From the NCBI RefSeq assembly GCF_018603435.1, contig NZ_CP075682.1, forward strand, positions 3,224,001-3,288,000: a stretch of DNA of 64,000 nucleotides, written 5' to 3'. The position numbers and the translations under genes were made by a program. Below the pieces are notes generated by a model. That model was not told the origin of the DNA. It made no database searches and was given only the letters and a program-made list of their open reading frames with translations. Below are positions 54,023 to 60,846 of this stretch, one piece after another. How positions within the stretch are numbered: position 1 is the first letter of the stretch; each line of letters begins with the position of its first letter. This stretch comes from Chryseobacterium sp. ZHDP1 (GTDB lineage: Bacteria; Bacteroidota; Bacteroidia; Flavobacteriales; Weeksellaceae).

Positions 54023-54196
54023 TTAATTGATATATATATTTTTGAATGTCATCATTTTTAAAACTCCGTCGGAAGACGTTTTAATGTCATTAAGATAATT
54101 GTCGTAATCTGTTTCGGCATTTTCAATATCGCTCCATTCAATAGTGTAGCGGTTTCTGTCGAAAATAATGTCTGAGTAATGATGTTGTGTTTTCAT
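54023..54196 (-). CDS. Small protein of the WYL regulon
   Basis: 57 residues from ATG 54196 (MKTQHHYSDIIFDRN). It is polar with many Asp/Tyr/Asn and no membrane helix. An in-frame ATG at 54250 would add 18 residues but falls in a word repeated in non-coding sequence nearby. It follows WYL-type operator 2. No family recognised, and its coding status is moderate. Confidence 0.5.
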   Translation of the reverse strand: MKTQHHYSDIIFDRNRYTIEWSDIENAETDYDNYLNDIKTSSDGVLKMMTFKNIYIN

Positions 54197-54309
54197 TTTG
54201 TTTTGGTGTTTGGCATTAAAAAATTGAATACATTTTGGGCTGTTCAGCATAGATACGTTGAGTGAGAATTTATTTTTTTAAATGATACTTTGTGTTTTGT
54301 TTTATACTT

Positions 54310-54343
54310 CAAATGTAGACATGGTGAACGTCAAAACTTGACG
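54310..54343 (-). promoter_or_regulatory. WYL-type operator/promoter 2 (small gene and LRR gene)
   Basis: On minus: CGTCAAGTTTTGACG (plus 54329-54343, perfect dyad), 11 bp, TACATTTG (54310-54317). It lies about 114 bp upstream of the 54196 start. Confidence 0.8.
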
Positions 54344-54436
54344 TATTTTTTTAATATTTAAAAATTTATTTCTGATGAAAAAAAATAACCCAAATATTGA
54401 GTTATTTTCTGCAATAGATAATGCGCAAAAATAGTG

Positions 54437-54991
54437 TCACATAAATTCCGTTATTTCGATCTCATCGCCAACAACCATAATAATGTCTGTTTCAGACAGT
54501 ATAGATTTTAATTTGATGGCTCCTAAGCTCAGTTCATTATCGATAAGTATGGTCTGCCATACACTATTAACAAATACTTCAAAAGAAACCTGAGGATTGT
54601 AATGTATTGTTCCCTTTTGTTTTAGAAGTGTAAGCAGCTGTTTTATAAGTTCACGACAGTCGTCTATTTTCTTTTCAAAAGGCATTAATACTGTTAATAC
54701 CGTACTTTGCAGATCATACAGAATATCTGAAGCTGCTTTAATTTGTTTTTTTTTAATATTGCCTCCTCTTTCGTTACCTATTCTTGCAGCGAGAATTTTT
54801 GCCCTGAAACCTGCCAGCTCGGAAACAGCACTAATGTTATAAGAAGAAAAGATATCTTCAGCAGATTTCAGCCAGACCAATAACGAGTCGATAAAATAAG
54901 GATCTTTCTTTTCCAGTTTCGAAACAATAGAAGGAAACTGGAGCAATTTCTCTTTCAGTTGTTTGATCAAAATAAATTGTGATTTTTTCAT
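54437..54991 (-). CDS. Helical partner protein of the DUF2589 operon
   Basis: 184 residues, no signal peptide. It is mostly helical (LIKQLKEKLLQFPSIVSKLEKKDPYFIDSLLVWLKSAEDIF, KKKQIKAASDILYDLQSTVLTVLMPFEKKIDDCRELIKQLLTLLKQKG), ending with a short strand-rich tail (DIIMVVGDEIEITEFM). It starts two bases after the stop of the second DUF2589-like gene, so the three genes form an operon. No family recognised. Confidence 0.65.
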   Translation of the reverse strand: MKKSQFILIKQLKEKLLQFPSIVSKLEKKDPYFIDSLLVWLKSAEDIFSSYNISAVSELAGFRAKILAARIGNERGGNIKKKQIKAASDILYDLQSTVLTVLMPFEKKIDDCRELIKQLLTLLKQKGTIHYNPQVSFEVFVNSVWQTILIDNELSLGAIKLKSILSETDIIMVVGDEIEITEFM

Positions 54992-54993
54992 AT

Positions 54994-55683
54994 TTATTCA
55001 GGAATTAATGTTTCGACTATGTTACCGTCAATATCTTCATGTCTGGACCATTCCATTCCGGATTCGGTGACACTCATTTTCGCTATAATGATACATTTGG
55101 GATCCAAATCCATCAGTTTACTTGCTTCTACAATTACCTCGTTGGGGTTATTCGGTTTGTCTTCTATCGCTTTTTTTGCTTCCTGAAACATTCGGGAATA
55201 AAGCCTTTCCTGCAGTTGATCAGGATTTACCAATTTCCATTTGAAGTTTGGAAGTGAAGTACAAAGCTCTATAATATACTTAGGGATACTGTTAAAATAC
55301 TTCATGTGAGCTTGAGTGACATCAGTAATATTTTCTCGTTTCATTTCTGCAATGGCGCTATTATACTGAACCTGCTTATCACTAAGAAGTGCCTTGAGCT
55401 CTTTATCACTGTCTGTATCAGAAGGATCGTAATCTGTTTTGGCTGCTTTTAAAATTTCGTCATAGGTAAACTCAGCGAAAGATAAAACCGGTGATGCCGG
55501 TGCTTTTGCAAAAGGAACTGTAAGTTCTACTGTTCCTACCTTCATTCTTGGAACAGAGAAATGTTTTAGCAAATCGTCCTGAGCATATTCTTTCGCAATC
55601 TCTAATGTTTGTATATCTGCCATTTTTCTGGCTGCGGTAATTTCTGATACAATTCCGCCTAAATATTCTTTTAATGTCGGCAT
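54994..55683 (-). CDS. DUF2589-related protein 2
   Basis: 229 residues. The N-terminal VSEITAARKMADIQTLEIAKEYAQDDLLKHFSVPRMKVGTVELTVPFA (about 12-59) resembles the start of DUF2589 proteins, followed by a helical charged middle with an acidic patch (TDYDPSDTDSDKELK) and a C-terminal domain with KMSVTESGMEWSRHED. There is no signal peptide. It lies 74 bp downstream of the main DUF2589 gene, after a hairpin that may reduce its expression. Confidence 0.65.
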   Translation of the reverse strand: MPTLKEYLGGIVSEITAARKMADIQTLEIAKEYAQDDLLKHFSVPRMKVGTVELTVPFAKAPASPVLSFAEFTYDEILKAAKTDYDPSDTDSDKELKALLSDKQVQYNSAIAEMKRENITDVTQAHMKYFNSIPKYIIELCTSLPNFKWKLVNPDQLQERLYSRMFQEAKKAIEDKPNNPNEVIVEASKLMDLDPKCIIIAKMSVTESGMEWSRHEDIDGNIVETLIPE

Positions 55684-55718
55684 AATAAGTTAGTTTTTAG
55701 TATTAAAAAAAATGAAGC

Positions 55719-55745
55719 AAAAGGATGGCTGCCAAAGCAACCACC
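55719..55745 (-). terminator. Intercistronic hairpin, possible partial terminator
   Basis: On minus: GGTGGTTGC pairs with GCAGCCATCC (plus 55723-55745, one bulge and one G-U), then TTTTGC. It separates the first DUF2589 gene from the two after it, suggesting that the first is made in excess. Confidence 0.45.
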
Positions 55746-55757
55746 CTGAAATTTAAA

Positions 55758-56414
55758 TTAAACAGCGGCAATACTGTCTTCCAGCATATCCATAATTCTT
55801 GAAAGACCAGCAGGCAGTTCATCGTTTACAGCTCTTACATGTACACCCAAAGTGTATGTTCTTTCTGTAGTTGAAGTACTTGAAGTCGTCTTCTTGTAAG
55901 AAGCGGATGCATTGAATTTTACTTTCCAGAATTTTGCACTGATAGAAGCATTTCCTGAGAATTCGCTAGATACATTTTGTGTTTCTACTGAATTCAATTT
56001 CGCATTAAAATCAATAGTCACTTCATCAATTCTCAAAGCCGGAATCGTAAGCATCGTAAGGAAAGGAACTTTTAGATTTACGGCTGATTTTAGAAATTGT
56101 TGAGATACATTAATGGTAGCAGGTATAGCGGTTGCAGAAGCTTCTACTCTTCCTGCGTCTTTCAGGTCCTGAAGTGTTTTACCATAATCCGGGTTGGGTA
56201 GAGATTTTTCATAATTAAAATCTACATATCTCAACTGAGAGGGTATTGCGGGAGTACTTCCTGCAGCGGGAACCGCAGGGGTAAAGCCTACTTCTTTAAT
56301 GAAATTAACCTGGGAAATCGAAGCGTCGTGTTGTGCTTTTACTGCAGCCTGCAAAGGACCACCAATGTAAACACTAAAATCTAAACTGTTTAATTCTTGT
56401 ACTAAATTTGCCAT
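55758..56414 (-). CDS. DUF2589 domain protein
   Basis: 218 residues, no signal peptide. It has an N-terminal helix (LQAAVKAQHDASISQVNFIKEVGF, about 21-44), an Ala/Pro-rich loop, and a strand-rich body (AVNLKVPFLTMLTIPALRIDEVTIDFNAKLNSVET, about 111-145; ISAKFWKVKFNASASYKKTTSSTSTTERTYTLGVHVRA, about 158-195) that ends in a short helix (GLSRIMDMLEDSIAAV). This matches DUF2589, whose role is unknown. It heads a three-gene operon behind WYL-type operator 3 and a leader of about 245 nt. Confidence 0.75.
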   Translation of the reverse strand: MANLVQELNSLDFSVYIGGPLQAAVKAQHDASISQVNFIKEVGFTPAVPAAGSTPAIPSQLRYVDFNYEKSLPNPDYGKTLQDLKDAGRVEASATAIPATINVSQQFLKSAVNLKVPFLTMLTIPALRIDEVTIDFNAKLNSVETQNVSSEFSGNASISAKFWKVKFNASASYKKTTSSTSTTERTYTLGVHVRAVNDELPAGLSRIMDMLEDSIAAV

Positions 56415-56730
56415 AATTTGTGAATGGTTTTAAAATGTTAATAATAATTGAAATATAGTTAGTGCTAGCAAACTAATCTTATTTTGAACATAGTCTTATC
56501 CTATCCAGTGAGAAAACTGAATGATTCTTTGTAGTAAAAAAGCCGGATGGATTAAAGAGAAAGAATTCTGAAGATCATAATTTCAGAACTGAAAGTGTAA
56601 TTATTAATATTCTTTTTGTATTAAAATTTTCATCGTTGTAAGTTTTTAGATTATTGTTTTTAATTTCTGAGGTAAAGATATTTACCCAAAGCGTCAAAAC
56701 TCGACGTATTTTTAATTATTTTCTAAAAAA
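56415..56730 (-). other. Long leader of the DUF2589 operon
   Basis: The operator/promoter at 56673-56706 places the transcript start near 56665, leaving a 5' leader of about 250 nt. It has short hairpins but no clear frame or known riboswitch. Confidence 0.4.
56673..56706 (-). promoter_or_regulatory. WYL-type operator/promoter 3 (DUF2589 operon)
   Basis: On minus: CGTCGAGTTTTGACG (plus 56692-56706, one mismatch in the dyad), 11 bp, TATCTTTA (56673-56680, last base off consensus). A second small dyad GGTAAA-TATC-TTTACC overlaps the -7 box. Confidence 0.75.
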
Positions 56731-56949
56731 TTAAAAATTTTCTGAAATATATTTTCTAATAAATACAAAAAACAGAATAGTAAAAACAAAAGCAGCGATT
56801 ACCGAACATATTACATTTTCAATCGGCATATATGGATGTCCATCTTTTGTGACCGGAGGATTGAAGTAGTCTAACAAAAAATAAAAAATAAAACAGCCTG
56901 CAATGAAAGATAGGATATTGAGAATAATAAATGTGAATATTGTTTTCAT
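56731..56949 (-). CDS. Two-helix small membrane protein, holin-like
   Basis: 72 residues with two hydrophobic helices (about 4-28 and 46-66), a short polar hairpin between them (NPPVTKDGHPYMPIENV) and a basic tail (FIRKYISENF). Size and topology fit class II holins, but many unrelated small proteins look alike. It starts 55 bp after the patatin stop without a promoter of its own, so it is cotranscribed with the phospholipase. Confidence 0.6.
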   Translation of the reverse strand: MKTIFTFIILNILSFIAGCFIFYFLLDYFNPPVTKDGHPYMPIENVICSVIAAFVFTILFFVFIRKYISENF

Positions 56950-57004
56950 GATTATTTAAATATAATTAAAAAAGCTTATATCGATGTTTTATAATGTATA
57001 TAGC

Positions 57005-58042
57005 TTATATTTTGTTTTTAATGAGTTTTTGAACAATCTGATTTAAGATTTCTCTGTTATCATCAATATAGCTTAATCCGGCTTGTATCAGATTTTCAAT
57101 ATTAGATCTTTTTACATTATCCATTGCGGGAGAAGCATTTTTTAAAGAAGGATTAAGTCTGTAATAATTTTTCTGATTTCTCAGTCCTAAAGTCTGGAAC
57201 ATCTGACAAAGCTGATAGTCTACTGTTTCTGCGTTGGCAGACATCAAAATATCGATTATTGGATTTACCCAGCCTATTTTTCCGGATTTTTCCAGTTTTT
57301 TAAAAGAATATGATCTCGCTTCGATCCCCGTTCCAATAGAAATAACAATCATATCATTTACGCTTGGATGATTGGCTTTCTGATGATTTTTCAGAACTTC
57401 CGCAAACGGAATTTTTCTTGCTTCTGCGTAGGCGCACAAAGCCGGATTATTAGCAAACATTCCACCATCAATTAAGCTGAAAATTTGCCCGTACATCGAT
57501 TTTATCTGAACCGGGCTGAAATACGTCGGAGCTGCAGAAGTAGCTCTGCACACGTCTTTTACATAAAAATTATCTGTACTTAAACTGGCTTTCCACGAAT
57601 TGAATAGTTTTGCTCTTCGGTTTTCTATATCGTAACTAGTTATTAAACAGGGCTTTATTAATTCTTTTAATTCTAAATTTCCAAAAAAATCATTCAGGTT
57701 TTTTTCAAGTGCTTCCTGAGAAATTTTTTCGTTCAGAAGTCCGAAAGGATTTACCAAACGTTCCCAAAAAGAAACCTGAAATATGTCACCACCTTTTTCA
57801 GCATATAATTCTAATCCTTTTTGGATAGAATATTTTGCTTTTCGGTGTTCATCGGGACAAAGAATAATCGAAGCAATCAGTCCGCCGGTGCTGCTTCCCG
57901 CAACAAAGTCGAAATAATCACCAAGTCTGGCACTTGGTTTGTCATGAATCTGAAGCTGCTCTTCTATGTAACGCAGAATAATGCAGGTGATAATTCCTCT
58001 GATTCCGCCTCCGTCCAAAGAAAGAATGGTTGTTTTTTTCAT
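57005..58042 (-). CDS. Patatin-like phospholipase (CapV-like)
   Basis: 345 residues from ATG 58042. The patatin domain has the oxyanion loop DGGGIRGI (about 9-16), the nucleophile elbow GSSTGG (Ser about 53), and the catalytic Asp in DGGMFANNPA (about 197-206). There is no signal peptide, so it acts from the cytosol on membrane lipids. In CBASS systems such enzymes (CapV) kill the cell on a nucleotide signal, but no cyclase gene is present here. An in-frame ATG at 58087 would add 15 residues that are not typical of the family. Controlled by WYL-type operator 4. Confidence 0.88.
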   Translation of the reverse strand: MKKTTILSLDGGGIRGIITCIILRYIEEQLQIHDKPSARLGDYFDFVAGSSTGGLIASIILCPDEHRKAKYSIQKGLELYAEKGGDIFQVSFWERLVNPFGLLNEKISQEALEKNLNDFFGNLELKELIKPCLITSYDIENRRAKLFNSWKASLSTDNFYVKDVCRATSAAPTYFSPVQIKSMYGQIFSLIDGGMFANNPALCAYAEARKIPFAEVLKNHQKANHPSVNDMIVISIGTGIEARSYSFKKLEKSGKIGWVNPIIDILMSANAETVDYQLCQMFQTLGLRNQKNYYRLNPSLKNASPAMDNVKRSNIENLIQAGLSYIDDNREILNQIVQKLIKNKI

Positions 58043-58166
58043 ATGATTTTTCTCTTTTTTGAAGAAACATTTAACAATTTTAGACAAGTAAAACCAATAG
58101 ATTCAGGAGAAATAACTATTGGTTTTAGCTTGATATAATGATTGTCTTAGTGTTATCTTACTGAAG

Positions 58167-58200
58167 CAAAGATAGATCGGGGAAGCGACAAAACTTGACG
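58167..58200 (-). promoter_or_regulatory. WYL-type operator/promoter 4 (patatin unit)
   Basis: On minus: CGTCAAGTTTTGTCG (plus 58186-58200, one mismatch in the dyad), 11 bp, TATCTTTG (58167-58174). Confidence 0.8.
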
Positions 58201-58230
58201 TATTAAAAATAATTTTCAAATAAATGAGAA

Positions 58231-58737
58231 TTAAAGTATGACGTAGTTTTCTTTATCTCTGGGCATTTTAGAAAGCGTTCTCCAGGATGATTTTATCAAT
58301 CCTTTCTTTGTTACAATATTTTTCTTTTCAAAATGCGGAAGATCTTTAAAGGTTTTCCAGTTTCCGCCCCAGTCCCATCCGTACTTTGCGAAAATTTTTA
58401 CGCACTCGTACCAGTCGGCAACCTGATCATTATCCCAGTCTTTGGCGGTATCCCAACTTGCCGTTGTTCCGTCAATTACCAGACAGATATCTACAGCCAA
58501 TCCGTAATTATGGATGCTTTGTCCTGCCTTTGCATTGGTTACTTTTTTTCCTGAAGTAATTCTTCCGATGGCATAAAGTTTTTCCTGCTCTTCAAAGCTC
58601 CTTAAACCTTGTGTAATTCGTACTTTTGCTCTGCCCGTTAATGCTTTGTCGCATTCATTAATTATCTTCTTTACTTCCTCTCTTACATAAGGGTGAAGTT
58701 TTTCAATTCTCTGTAAAGTTGCTTTATCCATTATCAA
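58231..58737 (-). CDS. M15 family peptidoglycan peptidase, endolysin-like
   Basis: 168 residues without a signal peptide. It has the VanY/L-alanyl-D-glutamate peptidase layout: RITQGLRSFEEQEKLYAIGR (about 41-60), the zinc-site SIHNYGLAVDI (about 82-92; His and Asp ligands) and the third ligand in LPHFEKK (about 140-146). Size and lack of export signal match phage endolysins of the T5 type, which need a holin to reach the wall. A second Met two codons in (58731) is an alternative start. Controlled by WYL-type operator 5. Confidence 0.85.
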   Translation of the reverse strand: MIMDKATLQRIEKLHPYVREEVKKIINECDKALTGRAKVRITQGLRSFEEQEKLYAIGRITSGKKVTNAKAGQSIHNYGLAVDICLVIDGTTASWDTAKDWDNDQVADWYECVKIFAKYGWDWGGNWKTFKDLPHFEKKNIVTKKGLIKSSWRTLSKMPRDKENYVIL

Positions 58738-58759
58738 ATATTTTTATGATTTTGAAATA

Positions 58760-58793
58760 CAAAGCTATACACCGACAGCGCCAAAACTTGACG
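58760..58793 (-). promoter_or_regulatory. WYL-type operator/promoter 5 (M15 peptidase)
   Basis: On minus: CGTCAAGTTTTGGCG (plus 58779-58793, one mismatch), 11 bp, TAGCTTTG (58760-58767). The peptidase ATG follows 22 bp later. Confidence 0.8.
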
Positions 58794-59318
58794 TGTTTTT
58801 ATGAATTTTGGTCTAAATGAATATTGATAGGAGAACTTTTATTAACCGGAAGATTAACAAGCAAATCTGGATTTTTTTTGGAAAATGACAATAATAGAAT
58901 TATGCTTAAAAGGATTCAGCTGTCTGCTGAAAGTGGGCAGAAAATTAATGCATGAACACATTATATGATGTAATATTGAAGATGCTTAAAAGATTTGTAT
59001 CTGAATAAATCATTTGATATGGGCGCGAATATTATGGAAAAAATGAAAGTCTGGAATAGAATGAAATTCAGAAAGAATATAGTATGCAGAATGTTTTGAA
59101 TCCTGATTTTATAACAGAATGTTTAAAGACTAATACCGAAAAAAGCTCGAAATTTTAATATAAAAAATAGAGTCAAATCACATTATCGGCTATTTCTATT
59201 TTGAGCTTGAAAAATAATTTTTTGCTTAAAAAACTTAAACTATGTGTTAAAATTAAGCGTTAGGATTGCTGAAAGATACTCAGATTGTTTTTATCTGCTT
59301 CTGAAATTCTTTTCCCAT

Positions 59319-59408
59319 AAAAAAGTCTTCAGGATGATAAGAATATAAGATCTGTTTTCAGGTTTCAAAAGAAACAGCAGATACATTTATTCCAAACATC
59401 CTGAAGAC
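59319..59408 (-). terminator. Large three-part hairpin after the secreted repeat genes
   Basis: GTCTTCAGGATG (59325-59336) pairs perfectly with CATCCTGAAGAC (59397-59408). Inside, TCTG (59351-59354) pairs with CAGA (59378-59381) and GTTTC (59362-59366) with GAAAC (59371-59375). On minus the stem is followed by six T, so it probably ends the 62809-59477 transcript. Confidence 0.6.
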
Positions 59409-59476
59409 CAGATGGCAGCCTATAATAGTGAGAAACATTGTGTCTTACCATTATATTTACTGGCTGTACCTCTGCA

Positions 59477-60766
59477 TTATCTTAAAGGTAGTGCTGTAAT
59501 ACTTAAGTTATCATTAGCAGAACTACCTAAGGTAGCCGTAAAACCTGTTCCTCCTGTAGCATCTGTAAGCCTTCCTACCAACTGTACTGTGTAAGTTCCC
59601 GGAATTAATGCTAAGGCGACATTGGGGGTCATGTTAAAAACTCCTGAAATTGCAAATGTAGTTCCACGAAACAATCCGCTGCTGGGACCATAAGGGGTGC
59701 TGGTTGCCAGTGTGGATCCCGCAGGAAGAGATGTAAATTGCCAATAAGAACGGTAAAGTTTAGAAACTGCAGTATCATTAGCCGGGGTTCCAGTCATACC
59801 ACACCCTACACTGGCTTTAAAAGTAACCAAAGAAGGCTTCGTAAGGGTAAATGTAGCAGTGTATAGAGTGGTATTCACGCTTCCTCCTGCCGGAACTGTA
59901 ATCGTGGCGGTAGTAGCCATGGCATCTGTACCATCTGCTCCTGCAACAATGTTTATATCATTGATATTTAAAGGTCTTCTCCACGCAGTACCATCATTTA
60001 CATATTTTCCGGGATATACTTCCTGTCCCGTAGTGGACGTATTCGTAGCAGTATTATAGACTTCCATTCCCGCTACATGGGCAGAGAGCGGAGAGGCGTT
60101 GTTGGTTGCGGATAATGTTACTCTTGGGAGCAGCAGTCCTTTGCTGGTAGAATTAACATCTAATGCTGCATTAGTGTTGGGTGCTGCTGTACCTATCCCC
60201 ACTTCATGATTGGCTGCATCCACAGAAAATGTGGTGCCATCTACTGAGAATCCATTGGTCGCTGTCGGGGTAAATGCCAGTGTATTAGCTCCCTGTGTTA
60301 CCGTTCTGTTTGCAGTAAGGGTTCCGTTCGCAGTATAAAGATTAGAGACATTTACAGAAGTACTCGCGACTCCGTTTACTGTAGTTACCAAGCTGTTATT
60401 ATTTCCCGTAAGTACTGTGGTGTTAGCTACGGTATTTACTGAGGGTGCAGTAGCAGCTGTTCCATTTACTGTACTTGTAATAGTATTGGTAGTATTAGTA
60501 AGGGTATTCGTGGTAATTGGCGTAATTGAAACTGTTGTCCAGCTGGGAGCCGTTCCGGCTCCGCCAGAGGTAAGAACCTGCCCTGCTGTTCCCGCACTTC
60601 CGGCTGTTGAGGCATTACCTCCTACATTAATTTCGTTTGTGACCTGCAGAGAACCATTAACATGGAGGTTTTTTTGAGGGGTGGTTGTATTCACGCCTAC
60701 ATTTCCTGTCTGTGCATATATGAATGTTCCGAGAACACAAGTATATGCTATAATTATCTTTTTCAT
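59477..60766 (-). CDS. Secreted surface repeat protein, paralogue A
   Basis: 429 residues with a signal peptide (about 1-18, GTFIYAQ). It is very rich in Thr/Asn/Ala/Val. Two tail-fibre-like VGxxTxxP...LxV units are visible: VGVNTTTPQKNLHV (about 23-36) and VGIGTAAPNTNAALDV (about 190-205). Between them are Asn/Thr repeats (TLTNTTNTITSTVNG, VLTGNNNSLVTTVNG). The C-terminal 150 residues form a separate domain starting VAGADGTDAMATTATITVP. The N-terminal 270 residues are nearly the same as in the next gene. Likely surface-exposed; function unknown. Confidence 0.7.
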   Translation of the reverse strand: MKKIIIAYTCVLGTFIYAQTGNVGVNTTTPQKNLHVNGSLQVTNEINVGGNASTAGSAGTAGQVLTSGGAGTAPSWTTVSITPITTNTLTNTTNTITSTVNGTAATAPSVNTVANTTVLTGNNNSLVTTVNGVASTSVNVSNLYTANGTLTANRTVTQGANTLAFTPTATNGFSVDGTTFSVDAANHEVGIGTAAPNTNAALDVNSTSKGLLLPRVTLSATNNASPLSAHVAGMEVYNTATNTSTTGQEVYPGKYVNDGTAWRRPLNINDINIVAGADGTDAMATTATITVPAGGSVNTTLYTATFTLTKPSLVTFKASVGCGMTGTPANDTAVSKLYRSYWQFTSLPAGSTLATSTPYGPSSGLFRGTTFAISGVFNMTPNVALALIPGTYTVQLVGRLTDATGGTGFTATLGSSANDNLSITALPLR

Positions 60767-60846
60767 TTCTTTAGATTTTAGTAAGACATAGAAGTTACGG
60801 TTATCGTATTCTATTATTTATGGTAGATAACCTAAATTAGATACGA

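Larger units (their letters stand above)
58738..59476. other. 739-bp gap with no intact gene
   Basis: Starts with WYL-type operator 5 (58760-58793). From about 58860 to 59160 only short plus-strand frames occur, broken by stops; they may be remains of a decayed gene, but no family was recognised. An 84-nt hairpin lies at 59325-59408. Confidence 0.4.

Noticed and set aside
57005..58042. CBASS system based on the CapV-like patatin
   Set aside because: No CD-NTase or other CBASS genes are adjacent; only the effector-type enzyme and a WYL regulator are seen.
53138..58793. Prophage
   Set aside because: An endolysin-like peptidase and a holin-like protein are present, but no capsid, terminase, portal, tail or integrase genes, and each unit has its own promoter.
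59325..59408. Integron attC site
   Set aside because: The hairpin lacks attC box motifs and the bulged-base pattern; a T run points to a terminator.
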